A stretch of DNA of 64,000 nucleotides from Candidatus Saccharimonadota bacterium (GCA_017514805.1 JAFWIP010000010.1:1-64000); one strand, 5' to 3'. Positions 12,653-21,138 are shown, numbered from the stretch's first letter. The notes: a model not told the origin generated them from the letters alone. Made by a program: numbers and translations.

Positions 12653-13728
12653 TGGTTTGTATTGCTGCATTTATTATTCTTTGTCTTATGTCGGTCGTAG
12701 TTGGCTTCTTATCAATTTTTCGACGCGATATCGGCAAACGCTGGTGGAAGACTTTTAAAAAATCTTGGGGATGCGTCGGCAAGCGCATCACGCTTCAGAA
12801 GTGTGAAACCGGCTTTAAGGACGACATTAAAAATTCGATTCTCAGCAAAGTTATCGTCAAGAAGCCGCATCTTGTCAAGCCGATTTCGGTTGGCATTGAG
12901 GTTGCTTCGGTCTTGATTGTGCTCGTAACGGTCTGGTCGCTTGTAGAAGGGGCTAAGGCTGGCCTCGCGCTCTGGTCGCTTGGCACTTGTAATGTTCAAC
13001 GTCCAGAATCTTGCGCGCTCGGCGCCGAAACTTGCAGTATTGATGGCGACGCTGGTCCGCAGAACCCAATTGAAGCAATCGGCTATTGGTTCTCGGATTG
13101 GGGTGAGATTTTCTCGGCAATTCCAGATAAGTTCCGCGACTGGGAACATGAAGATCTTGGCCTAAAGGGCATGATGCTGTTCACGAACGGTAGCAAGAGC
13201 ACGAAGCTCGCAATCGATATTGTCGACCCCGGCTGCTCGGTCTGTCTCCAATCCTTCCGCACTCAGCTCGAGACTGGATTCTTTGATAAATATAACGTTC
13301 AACTCGTACCGTTCCCAATTCAAGATGGCGAAGGCAAGTTCAAGTTTAAGAATTCCGAGCTCATTGTCCGCTATCTGCATGCCGTGACTTTGCAGGGTGT
13401 TTCGGACGAGTTTGCTGGAGAAAAGTCGCCAGCCTATGAGATAATAAAGCGTATTTATACTGAAAAAAGCGAGAATAAGCGCTCGTGGCAAACCGAGTTC
13501 AATGAGTATTTTTCTGCCGAAGAGGCTGAGGAAAAGCTAATAAGCTGGCTACGCGAATATGGCTACCATACAAAAGAGCGCGAGGAGATCACTGCGCGTG
13601 CTCATTCTGACGAAGTAACGGAGATTATTAAGCAAAACAACGATATTGTTACGAATAATATCCACGTTAAGGGTATTCCGACGATGATATATAATGGAAC
13701 TAAGCATACAGGAGCATATAAAGAGTAA
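12652..13728 (+). CDS. Membrane-anchored DsbA/thioredoxin-fold protein
   Basis: 358 residues with two hydrophobic helices (about 3-22 and 83-105) separated by a basic cytoplasmic segment, then an extracytoplasmic thioredoxin-fold domain. The redox motif is C195-S-V-C198 in VDPGCSVCLQSF and the cis-proline loop is HVKGIPTMIYN near the C-terminus, both diagnostic of thiol oxidoreductases. Several further cysteines lie between helix 2 and the domain (CNVQRPESCALGAETC), perhaps structural disulfides. It likely oxidises or isomerises disulfides in exported proteins. It overlaps the stop of the preceding gene and the start of uppP by one base each. Confidence 0.8.
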   Translation: MVCIAAFIILCLMSVVVGFLSIFRRDIGKRWWKTFKKSWGCVGKRITLQKCETGFKDDIKNSILSKVIVKKPHLVKPISVGIEVASVLIVLVTVWSLVEGAKAGLALWSLGTCNVQRPESCALGAETCSIDGDAGPQNPIEAIGYWFSDWGEIFSAIPDKFRDWEHEDLGLKGMMLFTNGSKSTKLAIDIVDPGCSVCLQSFRTQLETGFFDKYNVQLVPFPIQDGEGKFKFKNSELIVRYLHAVTLQGVSDEFAGEKSPAYEIIKRIYTEKSENKRSWQTEFNEYFSAEEAEEKLISWLREYGYHTKEREEITARAHSDEVTEIIKQNNDIVTNNIHVKGIPTMIYNGTKHTGAYKE

Positions 13729-14531
13729 TGGAGTGGTATCAATCTTTCTGGCTCGGTTTAACACAAGGCGTTACGGAATTTATTCCGGTTTCGAGCTCTG
13801 GGCATCTCGAAGTCATGCAGCAAATACTAGGTGGACGCAGCGCCGATTTTCATCTGTTTCTGGAGTTTATTAATCTCGGCACTTTGCTAGCGCTTCTAAT
13901 TTTCTACCGTAAGCGCATTTGGCAAATCGTCGTCGATATCTTCGCGAACCACAATGTCCGTCTCGCCGTTAATGTGATTATTACGACAATTCCAGCCGTA
14001 ATTGCCGGACTGCTTCTCTCGGATATTATCGAGAGTTCATGGTTCTTCTCTAATATGATCGTGATTGCTTGTGCGATGGCGCTAATTGGTATCGCGATGC
14101 TTGCGATTGACCGTCTGCCAAAGATGTCGAAGCTAAAGAGCGAGAATGAATTAACTAAGCCGCGTGCCTTGATTATTGGTTTAGCGCAATGCGTGGCGCT
14201 CATCCCTGGCACTTCGCGCTCTGGATCCACGATTGTTGCTGGCCGCCTAACGGGCCTCGATAGTAAATCGGCTGCAGATTATTCTTTCCTTGCTAGTATT
14301 CCGATTATGATCGGTGTAATGGCGAAGAGCCTCATCTCAAGCTCCTCGCGCGAATATATTTCTGCCAATCTTTCTATGCTAGCACTCTCGAATGTTGTCG
14401 CCTTTATTACGGGCCTCATCGCGATTTACTTTGTCATGAAGTATCTTCGCAAGAAGAATTCGCTCAAACCATTCGGTATTTATCGCATCGTTCTCGCGCT
14501 AATTATTATCGTTTTTGAGCTTCTCAAATAG
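13728..14531 (+). CDS. uppP: Undecaprenyl-diphosphatase UppP/BacA
   Basis: Polytopic membrane enzyme that dephosphorylates undecaprenyl diphosphate to recycle the lipid carrier of cell-wall synthesis. The family motifs are clear: QGVTEFIPVSSSGHLE near residues 13-28 (BacRS1) and IPGTSRSGSTI around residues 161-171 (BacRS2). Length 267 fits the family. ATG overlaps the upstream stop, completing a three-gene operon. Confidence 0.95.
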   Translation: MEWYQSFWLGLTQGVTEFIPVSSSGHLEVMQQILGGRSADFHLFLEFINLGTLLALLIFYRKRIWQIVVDIFANHNVRLAVNVIITTIPAVIAGLLLSDIIESSWFFSNMIVIACAMALIGIAMLAIDRLPKMSKLKSENELTKPRALIIGLAQCVALIPGTSRSGSTIVAGRLTGLDSKSAADYSFLASIPIMIGVMAKSLISSSSREYISANLSMLALSNVVAFITGLIAIYFVMKYLRKKNSLKPFGIYRIVLALIIIVFELLK

Positions 14532-14549
14532 CGCAAACTATTGACAATG

Positions 14550-14558
14550 TGGTAAAAT
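14550..14558 (+). promoter_or_regulatory. Extended -10 box of lepA, leaderless
   Basis: TGGTAAAAT with the -10 hexamer ending six bases before the GTG start at 14565. No Shine-Dalgarno sequence fits between them, so the mRNA probably starts at or next to the start codon. Confidence 0.7.
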
Positions 14559-14564
14559 ATTGTT

Positions 14565-16343
14565 GTGAATATAGATAAGATTCGAAATTTTTGTATTATT
14601 GCGCACATCGATCATGGTAAGTCGACACTCGCCGATCGCATGCTCGAATTGACTGGTACGGTCGCTAAGCGCGAGATGAAGTCTCAGCTACTCGATAGCA
14701 TGGAGTTGGAGCGCGAAAAGGGTATTACAATTAAACTTGCCCCAGCCCATATGCAGTACAAGGGTCATATTTTGAATCTCATCGATACGCCAGGCCACGT
14801 CGATTTTTCTTACGAAGTGTCTCGTAGTCTCCAGGCCGTCGAGGGCGCAATTCTAGTCGTTGACGCTACGCAGGGAATTCAGGCGCAGACTTTGGCAAAT
14901 GTTTATCTTGCGCTCGAGCAGGATCTTAAAATTATCCCAGTTATTAATAAAATTGATTTGCCAGCTAGTGATGTCCCGCGAGTTTCTGCGGAGATTATTA
15001 ACTTACTTGGTTGCGACGAGTCGGAAATCATTAAGGTCTCTGCTAAGACTGGCGAGAATGTCGATCGAGTTCTCGATGCGATTATCGAGCGCGTTCCTGC
15101 GCCAGCGAAGAGCGATTCGGATGAATTAAAAGCTCTTATTTTTGATTCGTATTTTGATGATTATCGCGGCGTCGTGCTTTATGTTCGTATTTTTGAGGGT
15201 AGTCTTCCAAAAAATGCGAATATTCGCATGATGGCGACCGGTAGCAACGATATTGCACTCGAAGTTGGCGTGCTGAATCCAAAAATGTCGCCGCAGGCTG
15301 AGCTTTCGACCGGCGAAATTGGCTACATTGTCACGAACCTAAAGGCTACGCGTGAGGCAAAAGTTGGCGATACGGTCACTCTCACCAAGACTCCTGCCGC
15401 CAAAGCTTTGCCTGGCTATAAGAATGTCCATCCTTTTGTTTATGCCGGCTTCTTCCCAGTTAGCAATGATCAATATAAAGATCTCAAAGAAGCGCTCGAG
15501 AAACTAGCGCTCAGTGATTCAGCGCTTCAATTCGAGCCAGAGAATTCGCCGGTACTTGGTTTTGGCCTCCGCATTGGATTCCTTGGCTTATTGCATATGG
15601 ATATTATTCGCGAGCGCCTTGAGCGCGAGTTTAAGCTCGACCTTATTGTTACGAACCCATCGACCGACTATCATGTTACTTTGACTGATGGAGAGGAATT
15701 AGATATTCGCTCCGCCTCCGACCTCCCAGACGTTAGTCGCGTATTAGAGATTCGTGAACCCTGGGCGAAGGGCGAAATTATTACGCCAAAAGAATACATT
15801 GGCTCAATTCTCGAACTTATCGTTAGCAAACGCGGTATTCAGAAAAATATTTCTTATATCGACACACGCGCGGTGATTGATTTTGAAGCACCGATGGCGA
15901 ATCTTCTCACGGACTTTTACGATCAACTCAAATCTGCCACTAGCGGCTATGCCTCGTTTAACTATGAGCTTGGCGGCTACCAGGCCGAAGATCTTGTTCG
16001 TATTGATTTCTTGGTTGCTGGCGAACGTGTCGATGCGCTTAGCGTTATGGCGCATCGTAGCGAAGCGGACGGCATCGGTCGTACAGTTACTAAGAAACTC
16101 AAGGAAGTAATTCCGCGCCAAAACTTTGAGGTCGCGTTACAGGCGGCGATTGGCGCGCGCGTGATTGCGCGCGAGACGCTTGGCGCCTATCGTAAAGATG
16201 TTACGGTCAAGATTCATACTGGCGACCGCGACCGCAAGGCGAAATTGATGGAGAAGCAAAAACGCGGCAAAGCTCGCATGAAGCGCTTTGGCAAAGTCGA
16301 CATCCCGTCCGACGCCTTTACGGTGATGCTCAAAAGAGATTAG
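14565..16343 (+). CDS. lepA: Elongation factor 4 (LepA GTPase)
   Basis: Translational GTPase that acts on stalled or mis-translocated ribosomes. G1 is AHIDHGKST at the N-terminus, G3 is DTPGHVDF, G4 is NKID; the LepA-specific C-terminal domain is intact and ends with ETLGAYRKDVTVK, the GDRDRKAKLMEKQKRGK segment and VDIPSDAF. 592 residues is normal. The start is GTG with no ribosome binding site, consistent with a leaderless transcript. Confidence 0.97.
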   Translation: MNIDKIRNFCIIAHIDHGKSTLADRMLELTGTVAKREMKSQLLDSMELEREKGITIKLAPAHMQYKGHILNLIDTPGHVDFSYEVSRSLQAVEGAILVVDATQGIQAQTLANVYLALEQDLKIIPVINKIDLPASDVPRVSAEIINLLGCDESEIIKVSAKTGENVDRVLDAIIERVPAPAKSDSDELKALIFDSYFDDYRGVVLYVRIFEGSLPKNANIRMMATGSNDIALEVGVLNPKMSPQAELSTGEIGYIVTNLKATREAKVGDTVTLTKTPAAKALPGYKNVHPFVYAGFFPVSNDQYKDLKEALEKLALSDSALQFEPENSPVLGFGLRIGFLGLLHMDIIRERLEREFKLDLIVTNPSTDYHVTLTDGEELDIRSASDLPDVSRVLEIREPWAKGEIITPKEYIGSILELIVSKRGIQKNISYIDTRAVIDFEAPMANLLTDFYDQLKSATSGYASFNYELGGYQAEDLVRIDFLVAGERVDALSVMAHRSEADGIGRTVTKKLKEVIPRQNFEVALQAAIGARVIARETLGAYRKDVTVKIHTGDRDRKAKLMEKQKRGKARMKRFGKVDIPSDAFTVMLKRD

Positions 16344-16369
16344 CGGACACGCGATAGCTTTTTGTGCTA

Positions 16370-16456
16370 GCAAACTGGTTTCCGAAATGGATATTTGTTT
16401 TCTCTAGCAGCGGCTTGCCCCAGAGAAAATTAGTTTCCAGAATGGAAACTAATTTC
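16370..16456. repeat. Inverted-repeat element copy A
   Basis: An 87-bp imperfect palindrome in the convergent gap between lepA and adk. The left arm (CAAACTGGTTTCC, five-base loop, GGATA, TTTTCTCTAG) is mirrored by the right arm (CAGAGAAAA, TTA, GTTTCC, AGAAT, GGAAAC, TAATTTC). Each arm contains a smaller GTTTCC-N5-GGAAAC palindrome. It is homologous in architecture and sequence to the element at 26910-26995. No coding potential. Confidence 0.8.
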
Positions 16457-16481
16457 ATAATACTCAAAAACAGGGCAATCG

Positions 16482-17105
16482 TTAGTTCGCGCTAGCGACT
16501 TTTACTAATTCGTCGATGACGGCATTAAATACTTCGTCGCGAGTACCGATGGCGTGAACAGGAATAAGAAGACCTTCGTTACGATATGTTTCGATCACTG
16601 GCATCGTCTTTTCGATAAATTCCTTGATGCGATTATCGAGAATATGCTTTTCGCGGTCGTCGCTACGATCGCCGCGGTCGCCGGAAATTTGTGCAGCATC
16701 CCAGCGCTTCTTTGCTTCGTCTTCGGAGATATTAAGCAGAACGACTGCTTTAATTGGATGCCCGCCCTCGCTGGCAGACTTCATAATATCAACTTCTTCG
16801 CCTTCCCAGCGGCCAACGCTGCTAAGAACTAATGGTGATCCTTTTAATTCTTCGCGGCCGAAATATGGCATAATGATGCGGCGAAATGTATCAGTAGGCG
16901 CCAAGTTGCCGGCGGCGAGTTCTTTGGCGAGATCTTTGTCTTCTTCGCTTGCGGCGCGGAGAATTAATCCAGAGCTTAAGAATTTGGCGCCTAGTAAATC
17001 GGCGAGGCGCAAGCCAACAGTATCTTTTCCAGAATATGGTAAGCCAAATACATTAATACTACCAGTTCCGAGCCATTCTTTGATTTTTGCGATTTTTTCG
17101 TCCAT
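16482..17105 (-). CDS. adk: Adenylate kinase-like nucleoside monophosphate kinase
   Basis: 207-residue P-loop kinase that would convert AMP and ATP to ADP. The Walker A loop is GLPYSGKDT near residue 21, with the second-position Lys-Asp-Thr variant, and the LID-closing region appears as RGDRSDDREKHILDNRIKEF-like sequence around residues 142-160, as in adenylate kinases with a short LID. NMP-binding residues (SGLILRAASEE) are conserved in style with Adk. ATG at 17105 has GGAG about ten bases upstream. UMP/CMP or other NMP specificity cannot be excluded. Confidence 0.8.
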   Translation of the reverse strand: MDEKIAKIKEWLGTGSINVFGLPYSGKDTVGLRLADLLGAKFLSSGLILRAASEEDKDLAKELAAGNLAPTDTFRRIIMPYFGREELKGSPLVLSSVGRWEGEEVDIMKSASEGGHPIKAVVLLNISEDEAKKRWDAAQISGDRGDRSDDREKHILDNRIKEFIEKTMPVIETYRNEGLLIPVHAIGTRDEVFNAVIDELVKVASAN

Positions 17106-17150
17106 TGCGTAATTACTCCGTCATTAACTTAAGCATTTTCTCTCTATTTA

Positions 17151-17159
17151 TGGTAATAT
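17151..17159 (+). promoter_or_regulatory. Extended -10 box of the 17166 gene, leaderless
   Basis: TGGTAATAT ending six bases before ATG 17166. No ribosome binding site lies between. Confidence 0.55.
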
Positions 17160-17165
17160 TGTATC

Positions 17166-18281
17166 ATGGATGAGAATAATCTTGATGAGCAAAACCCTGC
17201 TCTAACACCAGATCAAGAAACAGAGCCGGATAATACGCCGCTGATTGATAAAATGATGCAAAATAACCCTTTCGTTAAGTTTAATCAGGGTAATTTGCAA
17301 AATGTTCAGACTCAGAGCGTCGTAAAGTCTACGCGCGAGGAAGCGAGTGAGCAGCTAGCTGCGATTAATGCTCGTAATGCTGAAATTGCTCGCCAGCAGA
17401 AGCTTGCCGAGGATGCGGCAAAGGCGAAGCGTACGATTATCTATATTATTCTCGGTATATTTTTTGCCGCTATTCTAGGCGCAGCAATTTGGCTCGCCGT
17501 TAATGCTATTATTGCTAGCCAATCTGGTATTGCACCGGCTGCTAGCGTTGAACAACAACAAAAGCAAAAGTATGGCACTGTCGAAGGCTACAAGTGTAAG
17601 ACCGATAAATGCGTGAAGACCGTAGATATCGCCGAGAAGCAAATCTTAATACGCGACGGCGCAAGCTACTATCTACATAATACTGAGAGCAATGAGACTC
17701 TTCTTACGACCATTCCAGAACAAGATTATCATAGCGTAACTCCGTTCGTTTGGGGTGGTAAAACCTACGCAATTCTCGACCCAGAAGCCGCACAATCGGG
17801 CCTCTACTCGATTTCGGATAATCGCCAAGTCGCAGACTTCGCATACGATGAATTTTATCACGATATAAATTCGGCCGAATATAGTGATATGACTTGGGTC
17901 GAAGGCAAATATATTGTCGCTAAGTCGAATGGTTTGCTGAGTTTAATCCAATTAGGCACTGGTAAGGTTGTAATTCAGGCTCAAAAGCGCGTATTTATCC
18001 ACGACGACTTCTTGTTTAGCTATGAATCGGACGGAAGCATACGTGTTATGGCACAGAACGGCACGCAATTCCTTGTCGCCAGAGGAGACATTAATATGTT
18101 CACGAACGGTACCTATTTGTTATTCTTTAATGAGAAAAAAGGCGTCACCTTCTATTCGAAAGACGGGCAAGCCACTAAGGATAAAGACCTTACTCAATAT
18201 CTTTCAACCTTCAATAAGCAGGATCCGATCCCAATTCTTGACCAAAACCCGAGCTACTTCCATATCCCGGCTAACCGATAA
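17166..18281 (+). CDS. Single-pass membrane protein with large extracytoplasmic domain, unknown
   Basis: 371 residues: an acidic/polar cytoplasmic region (1-85) with a helical stretch rich in Ala/Glu/Lys (STREEASEQLAAINARNAE), one transmembrane helix (about 93-117), and a ~250-residue extracytoplasmic part with many short beta-like segments, suggesting a propeller or sandwich fold. Two cysteines (YKCKTDKCVK) follow the membrane helix and could form a disulfide. I do not recognise a family. It ends shortly before the hrcA control region. Confidence 0.8.
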   Translation: MDENNLDEQNPALTPDQETEPDNTPLIDKMMQNNPFVKFNQGNLQNVQTQSVVKSTREEASEQLAAINARNAEIARQQKLAEDAAKAKRTIIYIILGIFFAAILGAAIWLAVNAIIASQSGIAPAASVEQQQKQKYGTVEGYKCKTDKCVKTVDIAEKQILIRDGASYYLHNTESNETLLTTIPEQDYHSVTPFVWGGKTYAILDPEAAQSGLYSISDNRQVADFAYDEFYHDINSAEYSDMTWVEGKYIVAKSNGLLSLIQLGTGKVVIQAQKRVFIHDDFLFSYESDGSIRVMAQNGTQFLVARGDINMFTNGTYLLFFNEKKGVTFYSKDGQATKDKDLTQYLSTFNKQDPIPILDQNPSYFHIPANR

Positions 18282-18284
18282 TGA

Positions 18285-18311
18285 TTAGCAGACCTTGCCA
18301 AAGAGTGCTAA
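18285..18311 (+). promoter_or_regulatory. CIRCE operator for HrcA
   Basis: TTAGCAGAC, nine bases, GAGTGCTAA. The right half is a perfect CIRCE half-site and the left half matches six of nine positions of TTAGCACTC. It overlaps the -35 and spacer of the hrcA promoter, the expected place for repression by HrcA, encoded by the very next gene. Confidence 0.85.
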
Positions 18312-18323
18312 AAAGCGTAAAAT
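18295..18323 (+). promoter_or_regulatory. Promoter of hrcA-grpE-trmD
   Basis: TTGCCA (18295-18300), 17 bases, TAAAAT (18318-18323). The -35 lies inside the CIRCE operator. ATG of hrcA is only ten bases after the -10, so the leader is about four bases. Confidence 0.75.
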
Positions 18324-18333
18324 ATAAGGCAAG

Positions 18334-19074
18334 ATGACAGATCGTCAAAGAGAAATATTATTTGCCATTATTGAAGAATACGCAGAGCTAGCGACGCCGG
18401 TTGGTTCAGTAACGCTCGCTAAACTTTTTGATTGTTCTTCGGCCACGATTCGTGCAGAGATGGGCAAGCTTGAGCAGATGGGTTGCATTATGCAGCCGCA
18501 TACTTCAGCTGGTCGTATTCCGACTGATGCCGGTTATCGCCTCTACGTAAATGCGCTTCAGGAAGATTTAGATCATAATTCCGACAAGCCAAAGGCGCTT
18601 GAGCCGGAGAATAAGGCTGATCGCACGACTAAGGCGCTCGCTACGCGCATTCAGGCACAGACTCGTGCCGACTATGCGATTCGTACTGCCGTTGATAGCC
18701 TTGTTGAATTAACTGGCAATCTCGGTCTCGCTACGATTGGCGATCAGCTCTATATTTCCGGCTTTGGCGGTTTGTTTGCGCAGCCAGAGTTTATTCAAAA
18801 TGCGCAGGTACAAGCTGTCGGCAAGCTACTAGATAATATCAAGCCATGGCTCCAGGAAGTTCAGCCAAACGAGGCGATTAATGTTTATATCGGTTCTGAG
18901 AATCCAGTTGGCAGAGAATCGAATGTTTCACTAATCGTATCGCGCTTTCGTTCACCGTATTCTGACCGCAGCTATATCGGTGTACTCGGCCCAACCCGTC
19001 AATCATATAAGCGCGTCATGTCACTGGTTCGTCATGCAGGTTTAATGTTAGAGGAGGTATTATACGATGAATGA
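18334..19074 (+). CDS. hrcA: Heat-inducible transcription repressor HrcA, short form
   Basis: Repressor of chaperone genes through CIRCE. The N-terminal winged helix-turn-helix is conserved (MTDRQREILFAIIEEY, SSATIRAEMGKLEQMG, PHTSAGRIPTDAGYRLYV) and the C-terminal signature is present (DRSYIGVLGPTRQSYKRVM). The protein is 246 residues rather than ~340, so the missing part is internal, in the dimerisation/insertion region, not a terminal truncation. Its own promoter carries CIRCE, so it is autoregulated. It overlaps grpE by eight bases. dnaK and dnaJ are not in this window. Confidence 0.95.
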   Translation: MTDRQREILFAIIEEYAELATPVGSVTLAKLFDCSSATIRAEMGKLEQMGCIMQPHTSAGRIPTDAGYRLYVNALQEDLDHNSDKPKALEPENKADRTTKALATRIQAQTRADYAIRTAVDSLVELTGNLGLATIGDQLYISGFGGLFAQPEFIQNAQVQAVGKLLDNIKPWLQEVQPNEAINVYIGSENPVGRESNVSLIVSRFRSPYSDRSYIGVLGPTRQSYKRVMSLVRHAGLMLEEVLYDE

Positions 19075-19591
19075 AGATAATGATTTTAATGAATCGCCAG
19101 TAACGGAACAGAGCCAAGAGCCAAAGACTGCTACTGCGAACACAAACGACGACGTCTTTGATGAGGAAGATATGGGCGAAGCTGCGATTGCGGCTGCTAA
19201 GGTTGTTGAGCTTACGAACGATCTCCAACGTACGCGCGCGGATTTTGAGAACTTCCGCCGTCAGTCCGAGGCGCAAAAAGAGCATTATGGAAGTGTTGTA
19301 AAAAATGCAACAATCATGAAATTCCTTCCGCTCCTTGACGATATTGAGCGTGCTATTGCCGCGAATGAGTCGCTCAAGCCGTTGGAAAAGAGCCTCGCCA
19401 AGACGCTCAAAGAGCTAAAGCTCGAGCGCGTCGAGAGCAAGCCTGGCACAGCATTCAATCCAGATATTCATGATGCCGTGATGGTCGAGGGTGACGGCGA
19501 CAAGGAAGTTATTGCTGAGACGCTTCGTGCTGGCTATCGCTACGAAGGTGACTTAATTCGTCCGGCGCTCGTAAAAGTTGAAAAGAAATGA
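19067..19591 (+). CDS. grpE: Nucleotide exchange factor GrpE
   Basis: Co-chaperone that releases ADP from DnaK. The order is an acidic disordered N-terminus, a long coiled-coil (about residues 40-95, with RADFENFRRQ), and the C-terminal beta domain ending in HDAVMVEGDGDKEVIAETLRAGY and LIRPALVKV, all typical. 174 residues is normal. A strong GAGGAGG inside the end of hrcA serves its ATG. Ends in TGA overlapping the trmD start. Confidence 0.97.
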   Translation: MNEDNDFNESPVTEQSQEPKTATANTNDDVFDEEDMGEAAIAAAKVVELTNDLQRTRADFENFRRQSEAQKEHYGSVVKNATIMKFLPLLDDIERAIAANESLKPLEKSLAKTLKELKLERVESKPGTAFNPDIHDAVMVEGDGDKEVIAETLRAGYRYEGDLIRPALVKVEKK

Positions 19592-20244
19592 AAATCTCCG
19601 TAATCACATTATTTCCAGAGATGTTCGACAAGGTTTTTAATCAGTCGATGCTCTGGAAGGCGCAGGATCGCGGACTAGTTGAGTTTGAATTAATTGATTT
19701 GCGCCCATTCGGGCTTGGTCCGCGTCATCAGGTTGACGATACGCCGTATGGTGGCGGCGACGGCATGTTACTCAAGCCTGAGCCGATTTTTGCTGCCGTC
19801 GAGGATGCGAAAACTCGCAATCTAGACGCTAAGGTTGTCTTAATGACCCCAAAAGGCAAAATTTGGGACCAAGCACGCGCAACGGAGCTCGCAAATTCCG
19901 GCGATAATTATATCTTTATTTGTCCGCATTATGAAGGCTACGATGAGCGCATTTTGACACTCGTAGATTATCAGGTATCGATTGGCAAGTTCATTCTTAC
20001 TGGTGGCGAATTGCCTGCAATGACCGTAATTGATTCAATTGTGCGTCTTATTCCTGGCGTGTTAGGCGGAGAAACGAGCGCAGAAATTGAGAGCTTTTCT
20101 GATGGCGATAATTATGAATATCCGCAGTACACTCGTCCGGCCGAATTTCGCGGCATGAAGGTGCCAGAAGTTCTCCTTAATGGCAACCATGGCGAAATTG
20201 CCAAATGGCGCGCCGAGAACGCTCCAACCGAGCCTGCCGACTAG
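19588..20244 (+). CDS. trmD: tRNA (guanine37-N1)-methyltransferase TrmD
   Basis: SPOUT methyltransferase that makes m1G37 in tRNA and prevents frameshifting. The knot motifs are present: VDDTPYGGGDGMLLKPEPI and ICPHYEGYDERI, then SIGKFILTGGELPAM. At 218 residues it stops soon after the VPEVLLNGNHGEIAKWR block and lacks the final RT..RRPDLL-type helix found in E. coli. ATG overlaps the grpE stop (ATGA), so it is under HrcA/CIRCE control, an unusual partner for this gene. Confidence 0.95.
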   Translation: MKISVITLFPEMFDKVFNQSMLWKAQDRGLVEFELIDLRPFGLGPRHQVDDTPYGGGDGMLLKPEPIFAAVEDAKTRNLDAKVVLMTPKGKIWDQARATELANSGDNYIFICPHYEGYDERILTLVDYQVSIGKFILTGGELPAMTVIDSIVRLIPGVLGGETSAEIESFSDGDNYEYPQYTRPAEFRGMKVPEVLLNGNHGEIAKWRAENAPTEPAD

Positions 20245-20249
20245 TTCTA

Positions 20250-20278
20250 TTGACATAAGCGCTAATCTATGATATACT
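20250..20278 (+). promoter_or_regulatory. Promoter of the 20384 gene
   Basis: TTGACA (20250-20255), 17 bases, TATACT (20273-20278), with extended TG at 20270. Expected start near 20285. Confidence 0.85.
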
Positions 20279-20284
20279 TATATA

Positions 20285-20383
20285 AGTTTCAAATGATTAG
20301 CGTTTTTGATGTTCTTTTATAAAAACGCATAGTATTCTAGCCAATCTCAAGAAAGGGGGAACCGAGGCTAGCGGGTATGAAGA
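20285..20383 (+). promoter_or_regulatory. Two-hairpin leader, copy 1
   Basis: Hairpin 1: GCGTTTTT (20300-20307) with AAAAACGC (20321-20328), loop containing TGTTCTTTTAT. Hairpin 2: CTAGCC (20337-20342) with GGCTAG (20366-20371), its loop carrying GAAAGGGGG, a Shine-Dalgarno-like stretch. The same two hairpins, loop words and spacing occur before the unrelated gene at 21227. Candidate cis-regulatory RNA. Confidence 0.65.
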
Positions 20384-21052
20384 ATGAAGATTAATCTTCA
20401 GGCAAATGCGGACTATCTGACGTCCGAATATAGTTTCCATCATTTTGCCGAGTTTGCGGAGAATTCGAGTCCGAATGATACGTTATATTTTGGCGATGAG
20501 GAATGTTATGAGAAGGGTCTCAAGCTGATTCGTTTTAACGATGATGGTGGTTTTGACGAGGCCTACGCTCGTAAGAAGAAGAACTACAAGAAGTGGAAGG
20601 ACTATGATAGTATTGTATGGGTAATTAGAACGAGGGGTGGCTTCGTTTTTCTGACCGATAAGAATGAATTTTATCGTACGATGAAAGTGCCTTTCGGCCC
20701 TGTTCATGTGGAGCCGATGGAACTTGCAACTGGCGCAAAGCTATTGTCGGAAGTTAAGCCGGATGAGTTAGTGAATAGTAGATATCAAGGTGCAAAATGG
20801 TGGATTCACTGCGAAGGTAGAGACATACCGAGAAGCACTCTGAGTCTGTTCGAGCGCGTCATGCTTTGTCCGACTGGAAATATGAAACTCCAGTATTTAA
20901 ACTTAAAACTAGAGATTAAGGTTGAGGACAAGAATGGCGGAATTAAGAGTATCCCAGATGCCGTCATGCTTACTATGTTAAACGACGAAGTGATCGTAAC
21001 ATCTTTAAAAGAAGGACCAATCCTCCTCAAAAAAGATAATTGTGATCATTAA
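20384..21052 (+). CDS. Orphan cytoplasmic protein, unknown
   Basis: 222 residues, no signal peptide or membrane helix, mixed alpha/beta character, rich in Lys/Asp. No family recognised. ATG at 20384 is used because the ATG at 20377 opens only five codons. The best ribosome-binding stretch (AAAGGGGG) lies 24-31 bases upstream inside a hairpin loop, with GAGG at 20364, so translation may depend on leader folding. Strong promoter and private terminator make it a single-gene unit. Confidence 0.75.
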   Translation: MKINLQANADYLTSEYSFHHFAEFAENSSPNDTLYFGDEECYEKGLKLIRFNDDGGFDEAYARKKKNYKKWKDYDSIVWVIRTRGGFVFLTDKNEFYRTMKVPFGPVHVEPMELATGAKLLSEVKPDELVNSRYQGAKWWIHCEGRDIPRSTLSLFERVMLCPTGNMKLQYLNLKLEIKVEDKNGGIKSIPDAVMLTMLNDEVIVTSLKEGPILLKKDNCDH

Positions 21053-21060
21053 TACAATTA

Positions 21061-21086
21061 GCCTGCGCGTTCCGCGCGGGCTTTTT
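21061..21086 (+). terminator. Terminator of the 20384 gene
   Basis: Stem GCCTGCGC / GCGCGGGC with GTTCC loop and TTTTT. Confidence 0.9.
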
Positions 21087-21103
21087 GCTGCAAAAAAGAA
21101 TGA

Positions 21104-21132
21104 TTGACGTGCGATATAAAACATGGCATAAT
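21104..21132 (+). promoter_or_regulatory. Promoter of the 21227 gene
   Basis: TTGACG (21104-21109), 17 bases, CATAAT (21127-21132) with extended TG at 21124. Confidence 0.8.
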
Positions 21133-21138
21133 ATAAAA

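Noticed and set aside
14541-14546. TTGACA before lepA as its -35
   Set aside because: It is only six bases from the -10 box, far from the 16-18 needed; the extended -10 alone is the likely signal.
19580-19595. Possible UGA recoding as in Gracilibacteria/Absconditabacteria
   Set aside because: grpE, parA and the hydrolase at 39247 end in TGA immediately overlapping the next start codon, so TGA is a stop here.
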